Shown here in pieces: positions 1 to 6,038 of a stretch of 12,463 nucleotides of DNA; the first letter of the stretch is position 1; each line of letters begins with the position of its first letter. Source of the stretch: DASWHK01 sp036398215 (GTDB lineage: Bacteria > Acidobacteriota > UBA890); assembly GCA_036398215.1 (NCBI GenBank), contig DASWHK010000260.1, forward strand, positions 1-12,463, in the 5' to 3' direction. Under the pieces are notes generated by a model. That model searched no databases, was not told where the DNA came from, and saw only the letters and a program-made list of their open reading frames with translations. The translations under genes were made by a program, and so were the position numbers.

Positions 1-330
1 GCCGATCGCCGGGTTGCGGGCCTCGGCCTCCCTCGCAAGTCCCTCGACGATGCGATGCCCGGCGAGCACCTGGCGAACCAGGTCGCGGGGATCGGTGCAC
101 TCCGGCGTGGCGAGCTCCGGGTGGCCGCCGTGATCGAGGTATAGGCGGGCGCCGTTGGTCAGGAACATGCCGCCGTGCCCGTCAGGCAGGTGCGGTAGCC
201 GGCTCGTCGCCAGGCCCATCACCTCGCGGAGCAGGTGGTCGAGCGGCACGCTGGTTCCGTCGGGGAAGCGCCCGGCGAGCGCGTACTCGGTCTCGACCCC
301 GAAGAGCGGCGACGGCATCAGAGCCTCCAT
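1..330 (-). CDS. pafA: Pup ligase PafA, N-terminal 110 residues (cut by left window edge)
   Basis: PafA uses ATP to phosphorylate the C-terminal Glu of Pup and joins it to a substrate lysine; it acts in the cytoplasm beside the proteasome. I translated this edge-truncated frame directly. It begins MEALMPSPLFGVETEYA, where G-V-E-T-E (residues 11-15) is the metal/ATP Glu motif of the PafA/Dop family. Residues 59-78 carry NGARLYLDHGGHPELATPEC. The spacing after the Tyr-Leu-Asp (Asp66, equivalent to the catalytic Asp) matches PafA (LDVGSHPE as I recall it) rather than Dop (VDHAHPE), so ligase is preferred over deamidase. ATG at 330 is chosen because GGAAG (340-344) lies 9 nt upstream; ATG at 318 is the alternative. 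It follows pup by 34 bp. The rest of the enzyme, about 350-400 residues, lies outside the window. Family is near certain; PafA over Dop is likely. Confidence 0.88.
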   Translation of the reverse strand, partial: MEALMPSPLFGVETEYALAGRFPDGTSVPLDHLLREVMGLATSRLPHLPDGHGGMFLTNGARLYLDHGGHPELATPECTDPRDLVRQVLAGHRIVEGLAREAEARNPAIG

Positions 331-364
331 GACCTGCAGCTTCCTTTCCTGTGTGGTTGACCGG

Positions 365-565
365 TCACTGGCCGCCTTGCTGCCGGGTGGCTTCCAGGAA
401 CTTGCGGCTGTCGCCCGACAGGGCGCGCTCGATCGCCGCATCGGCGGCGCCGAGCAGCTCGGCGCCGCGGCTCTGCAGGCGATCCAGGTCGCCGGACGGG
501 CAGGCATCGGCGCCGCCGTCGCCGGCGGGCCGATCATCGGAATCAGTGCGCTTGCGCAGCTTCAT
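365..565 (-). CDS. pup: Pup, prokaryotic ubiquitin-like protein (66 aa, GGQ terminus)
   Basis: Pup is the small disordered tag that PafA attaches to lysines to send proteins to the Mpa/20S proteasome. This 66-residue protein has the usual Pup length. It has a charged, Gly/Asp-rich N-terminal half, a helix-prone region at about residues 26-60, and the C-terminus FLEATRQQGGQ. The terminal Gly-Gly-Gln is the hallmark; the Gln must be deamidated to Glu by Dop before ligation. The start is supported by AAAGGAG at 575-581, 9 nt upstream. The gene sits between a Dop-like gene, which it overlaps by 23 bp, and a PafA gene 34 bp downstream. That is the expected setting and makes a chance ORF unlikely. 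There is little identity to score in such a short protein, so context and terminus carry the call. Confidence 0.87.
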   Translation of the reverse strand: MKLRKRTDSDDRPAGDGGADACPSGDLDRLQSRGAELLGAADAAIERALSGDSRKFLEATRQQGGQ

Positions 566-2411
566 GTTCTTTCGCTCCTTTGCGGTGGGTTGAGCTCGAG
601 TCGGCTGAGCCCGGGCGGGCTGAACCTGGGTGCGACGAGCCCGGGGATGCAGATATCTCGACGGGGCCGGGATCCAGCGGGTCCGGCATCTCGATGGTGC
701 ACAGGCCGCGGCGGCGGGGATCGCGGAACCGGATGCGGTCCCAATCGACGGCGGCGACCGCCTCGGGATCGAGCGCGCGCAGCAGCAGGGCGCGGCTGCG
801 CGCCCGCGTATCGGCGGGCGGGTTGCCGATGAAGTGCTCGATCTCGGCCTCCTCGACCAGGCGCTCGGTCATGGCGGCGGCCTCGCAGCTCCAGTACAGG
901 CCGTCCTGAAGGTCGAGGCTGGAATAGAGGTGGTCGATGTGCTTGATCTCCGGCGATCGCCAATCGAGCTGCGGCCGCCGCGCCAGCGTTCTCTCCAGCA
1001 GGGTGAGCTTGAGCGCCCAGTCGAGCCGCCGCGCCAGGGCATCGAAGTCGCGCCGCTCGAGGAGCTGCAGCGTCTCTTCCCAGAGGGCGACGATGTCGCG
1101 GGCGCGGGGGACGATGCCGTCGCAACCCCCGGCATCGACGAACAGCTTCACCTCCTCGAGGACGAGCAACTGGTGTTCGACGGCGGTGAGCCGGCGACCC
1201 GAGGCCAGGCGGGCGCGCCGGCGCAGCGTCGGGTCGTGGCTCCAGGAGACGACCGCCTCCAGCGGATCGTCGAGGATGGGCGCGAGGCTGCCGCCTCCCA
1301 CCTCGAGCATGGCGAGCACGACCTGCAGCACGCCGACCTTCAGCACGGTGGCGACGTGGCACAGGGTGCTGTCGTAGAAGATCACGTGCAGGCGCGCCAG
1401 GTCGCCGGGGTCGAGTGAGCCGGCGTCGCTCCCCGCCCTGGCCACGTCTGTGCGGGCACGGGAGTTGCTGGCGGTCGCCGTTCGCGCCGCACCGCTGCGG
1501 CCGCTCGCGGGCCGCCCGCACAGCGCCTCGTCGCGGGCGTTCACCAGCGGGCGACGGTGGGTCGTCTGCACGCCGATCAGGGTCTCGAAGAAGTCGGCGC
1601 GCTGCGAGATCTGGAAGCTCGCCGCCGGCATGTCGTTCTCGCTGCCGACCTTCCCCTGCCCTCCCAGCAGGATGCTCGAGACCTGGTAGGAGGCCAGGTA
1701 CAGAAGGCGGTGCAGACGCCGATGGACGAGGTCGTTCCAGGTCCGCCGTGCGACCAGGAAGTTGAGGTGGCTGCCGTACGAGTTGCCGCGGCCGTCGCTG
1801 TTGTTGACCAGCACCTGGAGTCGCTGGCCGGCCGGCAGGGTCTCGCCGGCGGCCGTCATCGCCTGCCGGGCGATCCGCAGCATGGCGTGCCAGCAAGCCA
1901 CGTGGTCGTACGCCGAGCGGACCTCGGGCAGGCAGAGCTCCAGATGGTCGAGATCGATGTAGAAGCAGCCGCCGTTGCCGGGCAGGAAGCGGCGGCCCCA
2001 GTCCTGCGGGTCGAAGCCGATGCGCCGCCGCGCGGCCGGGAGGCGCGAAGCGGTGCCGGGGCCACGCCGCGCCGAGAGCTGCCGAGCGACGTCATCGCTG
2101 CCGCGCCGCGCCGACGGCTGCCGAGAGACGTCATCCGTGCCGCACCGCGTCGACGGTTGCCGAGAGACATCATCCGTGCCGCGCCCCGCCAGCCGCGGCT
2201 GCGAGACGCTCCCGCCGCCGCGCCGCGCCGGCTGCGCCCGCGACCACGCCCGGCTGCCGCTGCCTAGCGGCAGGCCGTCGATCTCCTGGAGCAGGGCCCA
2301 GGCCGCCACCGCGCCCGTGTCGCCGCCGCGAACGCCGAGGATGAAGTTCCCCAGCTCGACGTCGGCGCCGCACAGCTTGGGAACGCTCTTGGGACCGCTC
2401 GATGCGCTCAC
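543..2411 (-). CDS. dop: Dop-like Pup deamidase/depupylase, divergent, with repeat insertions (622 aa)
   Basis: Dop deamidates Pup-GGQ to Pup-GGE and removes Pup from substrates. Motifs in order: GADVELG (15-21), matching the Dop G-x-E-V-E-Y-G metal site but with Asp for the first Glu; NGGCFYIDLDHLELCLPEV (146-164), with Asp153 at the catalytic Asp and Dop-like spacing; NNSDGRGNSYGSHLNF (203-218); RPLVNARDE (287-295); LARLHVIFYDS; and IDHLYSSLDLQDGLYW near the C-terminus. At 622 residues it is longer than the usual ~500. The extra length is a 13-residue tandem repeat at about 75-125, a Ser/Arg/Ala-rich insert after RDE (about 296-338), and a PGS-repeat tail. Start: GTG at 2411 with GGGGAGG 7 nt upstream; extending to 2582 would add an Arg/Ser-rich stretch inside the ATPase gene. 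It overlaps pup by 23 bp. The function is inferred from motifs and order; loss of the Glu leaves activity uncertain. Confidence 0.82.
   Translation of the reverse strand: MSASSGPKSVPKLCGADVELGNFILGVRGGDTGAVAAWALLQEIDGLPLGSGSRAWSRAQPARRGGGSVSQPRLAGRGTDDVSRQPSTRCGTDDVSRQPSARRGSDDVARQLSARRGPGTASRLPAARRRIGFDPQDWGRRFLPGNGGCFYIDLDHLELCLPEVRSAYDHVACWHAMLRIARQAMTAAGETLPAGQRLQVLVNNSDGRGNSYGSHLNFLVARRTWNDLVHRRLHRLLYLASYQVSSILLGGQGKVGSENDMPAASFQISQRADFFETLIGVQTTHRRPLVNARDEALCGRPASGRSGAARTATASNSRARTDVARAGSDAGSLDPGDLARLHVIFYDSTLCHVATVLKVGVLQVVLAMLEVGGGSLAPILDDPLEAVVSWSHDPTLRRRARLASGRRLTAVEHQLLVLEEVKLFVDAGGCDGIVPRARDIVALWEETLQLLERRDFDALARRLDWALKLTLLERTLARRPQLDWRSPEIKHIDHLYSSLDLQDGLYWSCEAAAMTERLVEEAEIEHFIGNPPADTRARSRALLLRALDPEAVAAVDWDRIRFRDPRRRGLCTIEMPDPLDPGPVEISASPGSSHPGSARPGSADSSSTHRKGAKEHEAAQAH
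575..581 (-). promoter_or_regulatory. Ribosome binding site of pup
   Basis: AAAGGAG on the minus strand, 9 nt before the pup ATG at 565. It lies inside the last codons of the upstream dop-like gene. A strong site here agrees with Pup being needed in excess over its enzymes. Confidence 0.7.
601..645 (-). repeat. 15-bp minisatellite in the dop-like C-terminal tail
   Basis: Three in-frame 15-bp units (601-615, 616-630, 631-645) encode PGS-x-x pentapeptides near the end of the Dop-like protein. They lie between the last Dop motif and the overlap with pup. Confidence 0.6.
2052..2206 (-). repeat. 39-bp minisatellite inside the dop-like gene
   Basis: Units at 2088-2126 and 2127-2165 are near identical. 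A slightly longer, degenerate copy follows at 2166-2206 and a decayed copy lies at 2052-2087. Each unit encodes 13 residues of the type SRQPSTRCGTDDV. The array sits between the GADVELG and NGGCFYID motifs, where it lengthens a loop without breaking the frame. Confidence 0.85.
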
Positions 2412-2464
2412 TGGTGTACCTCCCCTCGTGGTGGCGTCGTCGATCGATTCGGGCGAGAGGTCAT
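2408..2464 (-). CDS. Possible 18-codon mini-ORF bridging the ATPase and dop-like genes
   Basis: An ATG at 2464 overlaps the ATPase stop (ATGA). The 18-codon frame MTSRPNRSTTPPRGEVHQ ends in a TGA that overlaps the GTG start of the dop-like gene (GTGA). If translated it would couple the two genes. It resembles the mini-ORF at 5988-6038 in position and partly in sequence. It may equally be chance in a 49-bp spacer; no homologue is known to me. Confidence 0.25.
   Translation of the reverse strand: MTSRPNRSTTPPRGEVHQ
2419..2425 (-). promoter_or_regulatory. Ribosome binding site setting the GTG start of the dop-like gene
   Basis: GGGGAGG on the minus strand lies 7 nt before GTG at 2411. It decides against the longer frame that opens at 2582. 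Confidence 0.7.
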
Positions 2465-4215
2465 GCAACCTCCAGGTAGCGATGGACGCGCACCTTGCGG
2501 TCGACGGGCTCGATGCGCACGACGTCGACGTCCTGGGGGAGGCCACGGAGGTGCCTGCGGCAGTTCGCCGGCGACAGGGCACGGGTCTCGTTGTCGAGCT
2601 CGTCGGCGGCGGCGGCCAGGAGGTCGTCCAGGCGGAGGCCCGGCGTGTCCTCCTCGATCTCGCGCAGGCAGGCGCGCTCGATGGCGGAGCGGCAGATGCC
2701 GGCGATGGTGGCGCCGCTGATCAGGTCGCGGGCGGTGACCGGCCGCGTGCGGCCGTCGCGGAAGGTGAGGGTGGCGAGCGCGGCGTCGCCGTCGCGCGCG
2801 TACAGGCGCGCCACGACGGCGGCGATGAGCTCCTCGCGGGATGATGCGGCGTCGGCGATGAGCTCCCCGCGGGACGATGCGGCGCCGCCGATGAGCTCGC
2901 CGCGGGACGATGCGGCGCCATCGCCGTTCGCCGCATAGGGCAGCTTGTCGGTCAGGTACCTGGCGAAGATCTGCGCGGCGGCGCGGCGGTCCGGGCGGGG
3001 CACCTCGAGGACCGTGTCGCCGAGGCGGCCCGGCCGCAGCAGCGCCGGGTCCATGGCCTCGCGCCGGTTGGTGGCGGCGACGACGAGGATGTTGCCCCGC
3101 CCCTCGAGGCCGTCGAGCTCGGTCATGAAGGCGGTGAGCACGCGATCGTCGACCCGCATCCAGGAGTCGCCGCGCGCCGCGCCCAGCGCGTCGACCTCGT
3201 CGAAGAACATCACCACCGGGACGCGCGGGTCCGCCTTGCCGGCCTCGCGGGCGACGCGGAACGCCTCCCGGTAGTTGGCTTCCGACTGCCCGTACCAGCA
3301 GCTGTGCAGGGCCGCGGGCTTGATGTTCATGAAGTGGGCTTTGCCGGTTCCCGACACTTCCGCCAGCCAGTTGGCGAGCGCCCGCGCCAGCATCGTCTTG
3401 CCGGTGCCCGGCGGGCCTTCCAGCAGCACGGAGCCGCGGCGCCGCAGCCCGTACTTGCGCACGACGTCGCCGTGATAGAGGTGGAGACGAATGGCGCGCT
3501 GCAGCTCCTCGATCTGCCGGTCGAGCCCGCCGATCGCGGCGAAGGTCTCCGCCGGCGTCTCCTCGAGGAAGAGGTGCTCGCCGGAGGGGCGCTCGACCTT
3601 CTCGAACGCCATCCAGCAGCCGCGGTCCCAGCGCAGCACGTCGCCGCCCTCGAGGCAGGCGTCGCGCAGGCGGGCGGCGGCATGGAGGACGAGCTGCTCG
3701 TCGCGAGCCCGGGCCACCACCCGCCCATCGTCGGTCCACTGCTCGAAGACGACCGTCTCGCCGACCCGCGCGCCCGCGTCGCCGGAGCGATGCACGATGA
3801 CGTTCTGCTCGTGGCTCAAGAGAACCTCATCGCCGGGCCGCAGCCCGGCGGCGTCGACTCCCTCGCCGAAGTTGACGACCCGGCGACCCGAGCCGTGCGC
3901 CACCATCGCCCCGCTCCGCTGCCCGGCCGCGACGGCGCCCAGGTAGACCGCCGGATACCAGGGAGGCGCAGTGAGCCGGTCGAGAAGCTCGCGGAGCTCC
4001 GCCAGGCTGTCGCTCGCCGCATTCAACCCGCGGCGCAGCAGCTCGCCGTCATCGAGGAGGAAGCGGTCGACCTGCTCGCCGACGCCGACGGAGTGCGACC
4101 GCAGGCCGCGCAGGAGCTCGAGCTTCTCCTCGATCGTCGGAGCTCCGTCGCCGGTGGCTCGCACCCGTTCGACGATCCACGGGAAGTCGCGGAAGATCTC
4201 GGGGGTCTCGTTCAT
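2461..4215 (-). CDS. mpa: Mpa/ARC-type proteasomal AAA+ ATPase (584 aa)
   Basis: The hexameric ATPase recognises pupylated proteins, unfolds them and feeds the 20S proteasome. Visible parts: N-terminal coiled-coil-like helix (about 26-82), a beta-rich interdomain/OB region (about 85-215), then an AAA+ domain with Walker A GPPGTGKT (267-274), pore-loop WYGQSE (307-312), Walker B VMFFDEVDA (335-343), sensor-1 ATNR (381-384) and LRPGRLGD (393-400). Length is close to Mpa/ARC (about 590-610). A three-copy 11-residue repeat (about 433-465) interrupts the C-terminal small domain. Mpa normally ends in a Gly-Gln-Tyr-Leu-type docking tail; here the end is VHRYLEVA, so the Tyr-Leu is four residues short of the terminus. 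Start: ATG at 4215 with GGAGAG (4222-4227) 6 nt upstream; it overlaps the JAB stop by ATGA. An upstream extension to 4812 would be low-complexity Arg/Ala. A CDC48-like role with the Ubl system is also possible. Confidence 0.88.
   Translation of the reverse strand: MNETPEIFRDFPWIVERVRATGDGAPTIEEKLELLRGLRSHSVGVGEQVDRFLLDDGELLRRGLNAASDSLAELRELLDRLTAPPWYPAVYLGAVAAGQRSGAMVAHGSGRRVVNFGEGVDAAGLRPGDEVLLSHEQNVIVHRSGDAGARVGETVVFEQWTDDGRVVARARDEQLVLHAAARLRDACLEGGDVLRWDRGCWMAFEKVERPSGEHLFLEETPAETFAAIGGLDRQIEELQRAIRLHLYHGDVVRKYGLRRRGSVLLEGPPGTGKTMLARALANWLAEVSGTGKAHFMNIKPAALHSCWYGQSEANYREAFRVAREAGKADPRVPVVMFFDEVDALGAARGDSWMRVDDRVLTAFMTELDGLEGRGNILVVAATNRREAMDPALLRPGRLGDTVLEVPRPDRRAAAQIFARYLTDKLPYAANGDGAASSRGELIGGAASSRGELIADAASSREELIAAVVARLYARDGDAALATLTFRDGRTRPVTARDLISGATIAGICRSAIERACLREIEEDTPGLRLDDLLAAAADELDNETRALSPANCRRHLRGLPQDVDVVRIEPVDRKVRVHRYLEVA
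2824..2922 (-). repeat. 33-bp minisatellite inside the ATPase gene
   Basis: Three 33-bp units (2824-2856, 2857-2889, 2890-2922) encode 11-residue copies of the type AASSRGELIGG. They lie after the arginine-finger region, in the C-terminal part of the AAA+ module. Copies differ at only a few bases, which points to recent expansion. Confidence 0.88.
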
Positions 4216-5519
4216 CGTCGTCTCTCCGCGCAGGCGCCGCTGTCGGACCCTGCGGTCAAAGGCGCGGGCCCAGCGGGCAAGGGCGCGGGCCCTGCGGGCA
4301 AGGGCGCGGGCGCTGCGGGCAAGGGCGCGGCCACTGCGGCCAAAGGCGCGGGCGCGGCGGGCAACGGCGCGAGGCGCTCGATTGCCGGCTGCTCCGCGTC
4401 TGCTTCGTTCGATTCGCGGGTGCTTCGTTCTCTGCTTCTGGAGCCAGTCGCCGATCCGGGCACCGTGGCGCCTCCCTGCCGCCGGTGAAAACCACGGGGC
4501 TCCAGACGCCCCTGGCGCCAACCGAACAGCGAGAAGGAGACCTCGTCGAAGGCGACGTCGCTGGCGAGCAGGGCGACGCTGTAGGCGCTCGGGAAGATGG
4601 CGCGATGCAGGGCGCGGTCGTCGGCGCTGAGAAAGCCGCGGGCCAGCGCGCAGTCCCGCTGCCGATCGAGCGGGCAGTTGCGGCACCAGTGGCGGACCGG
4701 GTGGGAGTGCCACCAGCCGAGCATGATCTCGTCCTTGCCGCGCAGCGCGAGGGTGGCGCGCGCCTCGGTCCAGGTCTGGGCGGTGAAGGTGAGCTTGGTC
4801 GCGTCGCCGCACGTATGGCGGGCCGGGAGCTGGGCGGTGACCTCGACCAGCAGCTCGGCCATCCCCGGATCGTGATGCAGGTGGCCGATCAACAGGCCAC
4901 CGGTCTCGATGCCTTCTTCGGTGCGGGCCAGGTCGGCCGCTTCCTCGAGCACCCGCGCCGGCAGCAACACGGGCAGCTCCGCTGCGTCCTCCTGCTCTCC
5001 CCCGCCGGCGGCGATCGGCTCGGCGCCCCGCAACCGCTCGCTCAGCGAGGACTGCAGCAAGCGCGGGCGTGCCGGCTGCCGCTCAACCGCGAACCTCGCC
5101 CGGCTGCCGGCGAGATCGGCGTCATGGTCCGGCGAAATCGGGAAGGCGCAGGCGGCGTAGCGATAGGTCGTCCCGCGCTCGAGCTTGCCGTCCTCGATCA
5201 ACCGCTTGGCGGCGACGTCGGCGGCATCGTGGAAGAAGCGGAGCGAGAGCTCGCAGGGCTCCGGATCGGCCTCGGCGCCGGTCATCCGCACCTGAAAGCC
5301 GCGGATGTACGGGGCCCCGGCCTCGTGCCAGAGCGGCTCGATCGCGAGGCTCGACGGCTCGCCGGCGCCGGCGCCGGCGAGCTCGAGACCGTGACGCCGC
5401 AGCGCTTGCAGGCGGGCCCATTCGAGCGCCGGCTCCCAGTCGGGGTCGATGAGGACCTGCCCCAGCGAAGCGTCATCGCCGTCGAACATCAGAATCGCGT
5501 ATCGATAAGGCGTCGTCAT
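4212..5519 (-). CDS. JAB/JAMM-domain metallo-isopeptidase (435 aa)
   Basis: JAMM peptidases cut isopeptide bonds after ubiquitin-like C-termini or process modifier precursors, using zinc. The JAB core spans about 180-340: Glu205 in ETGGLLIGH, His271 and His273 in GWWHSHP, and Ser298/Asp301 in FLSADD complete E...HxH...SxxD. The HxH-to-Ser distance is about 24 residues instead of the usual 7-12. The insert carries Cys279, Cys282 and Cys290, perhaps a second metal site. Residues 1-160 form an unrecognised N-terminal domain. Residues 345-435 are a disordered tail with a PAPLPAG repeat. The start at 5519 lies 10 nt after the ubl stop; GAAGG is about 8 nt upstream. Its stop overlaps the ATPase start (ATGA), so isopeptidase and unfoldase are translationally coupled, like Rpn11 beside the 19S ATPases in role. 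The JAB call is firm; substrate is inferred to be the neighbouring Ubl. Confidence 0.9.
   Translation of the reverse strand: MTTPYRYAILMFDGDDASLGQVLIDPDWEPALEWARLQALRRHGLELAGAGAGEPSSLAIEPLWHEAGAPYIRGFQVRMTGAEADPEPCELSLRFFHDAADVAAKRLIEDGKLERGTTYRYAACAFPISPDHDADLAGSRARFAVERQPARPRLLQSSLSERLRGAEPIAAGGGEQEDAAELPVLLPARVLEEAADLARTEEGIETGGLLIGHLHHDPGMAELLVEVTAQLPARHTCGDATKLTFTAQTWTEARATLALRGKDEIMLGWWHSHPVRHWCRNCPLDRQRDCALARGFLSADDRALHRAIFPSAYSVALLASDVAFDEVSFSLFGWRQGRLEPRGFHRRQGGATVPGSATGSRSRERSTRESNEADAEQPAIERLAPLPAAPAPLAAVAAPLPAAPAPLPAGPAPLPAGPAPLTAGSDSGACAERRR
4261..4365 (-). repeat. 21-bp minisatellite in the JAB C-terminal tail
   Basis: Five consecutive 21-bp units start at 4261, 4282, 4303, 4324 and 4345, with degenerate flanks. 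They encode seven-residue Pro/Ala repeats of the type PAPLPAG in the C-terminal tail of the JAB protein, after the catalytic domain. Confidence 0.88.
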
Positions 5520-5529
5520 CGCGTCGCCT

Positions 5530-5988
5530 TCAGGTGGCGAGAACGGGACGGTTGCGCGGTGGCTCGATCGCGACGTTCGGCGACGGCAGTGGGCGGCGGT
5601 CAGGGACGCCGACGCGACGGCCGCCGGCGTCGACGCGGGCTCCGCTTCCGTCGATACGGCAGCCGGCGGCGTCGATACGGCAGCCGCTGGCCTCGATACG
5701 GCAGCCGCCGGCGTCGATATTGGGCTGCAGGATCACCTTGTCGCCCTGATGCAACGCCTCGCCCACGACCTCCGAGGCGTGCAGGTGGCGGCCCTCGCGC
5801 TCGAGCAGCGCGTGGTAAGTGAGCGGGCGGCCGGAAACGTCGTTGCGCGGCAGCTTCATCTGCGCCAGCAGTCCCTCGATGAGCTCGCCGACGCTGGCGT
5901 CGGTGGGCATGTCATGGACCAGCGCCGTCTTCTGGCCGGATACGTCGCTGACTTCGAGGCCGATGCCGGTGGCGGTCGTCTCTGCCAT
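5530..5988 (-). CDS. Ubiquitin-like beta-grasp modifier (YukD-like) with repeat tail (152 aa)
   Basis: This is the likely protein tag of the E1/E2/JAB set. Residues 10-90 have the pattern of a YukD-like ubiquitin fold: two strands, MPTDASVGELIEGLLAQM as the helix, then PLTYHALLEREGRHLHASE and the closing strand GDKVILQPN. Ile91-Asp-Ala-Gly-Gly95 follows, where ubiquitins end. The chain then continues with five seven-residue copies (GCRIEAS, GCRIDAA, GCRIDGS, GARVDAG, GRRVGVP; 95-129) and a Pro-rich tail to residue 152. If Gly94-Gly95 is the conjugation terminus the tail must be removed, which would fit the JAB gene next door; alternatively the tail is retained. ATG at 5988 is chosen with AGGAGAG (5996-6002) 7 nt upstream; GTG at 5991 is possible. 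It sits 10 bp before the JAB gene. The fold is inferred from pattern and context. Confidence 0.8.
   Translation of the reverse strand: MAETTATGIGLEVSDVSGQKTALVHDMPTDASVGELIEGLLAQMKLPRNDVSGRPLTYHALLEREGRHLHASEVVGEALHQGDKVILQPNIDAGGCRIEASGCRIDAAGCRIDGSGARVDAGGRRVGVPDRRPLPSPNVAIEPPRNRPVLAT
5611..5715 (-). repeat. 21-bp minisatellite in the modifier tail
   Basis: Units at 5653-5673, 5674-5694 and 5695-5715 are close copies, and 5611-5631 and 5632-5652 are diverged copies. They encode GCRIDAA-type heptapeptides immediately after the Ubl fold. The residues that precede the array (NIDAGG) themselves resemble a unit, so the array may have grown from the native C-terminus. Confidence 0.88.
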
Positions 5989-6038
5989 CACTGCACTCTC
6001 CTTCTCTTGCTGGTTGTCGAATCGGGACGTCGTGCCAT
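5988..6038 (-). CDS. Possible 16-codon mini-ORF bridging the CesT-like and modifier genes
   Basis: An ATG at 6038 overlaps the stop of the upstream gene (TGATG). The frame MARRPDSTTSKRRRVQ ends in a TGA that overlaps the modifier ATG (TGATG). The modifier's ribosome binding site lies within it. Its layout matches the mini-ORF at 2408-2464. Translation is unproven; it may act only as a coupling bridge, or be chance. Confidence 0.25.
   Translation of the reverse strand: MARRPDSTTSKRRRVQ

Noticed and set aside
4216..4812. N-terminal extension of the ATPase to 4812
   Set aside because: The extra residues are low-complexity Arg/Ala from reading the JAB gene and its repeat out of frame; ATG at 4215 has a good ribosome binding site.
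3304..5822. Long plus-strand frames opposite the ATPase, JAB and modifier genes (e.g. 3304-4488 and 4485-5822)
   Set aside because: They are antisense shadows produced by GC-rich third positions; they show no domain and the minus-strand frames carry clear catalytic motifs.
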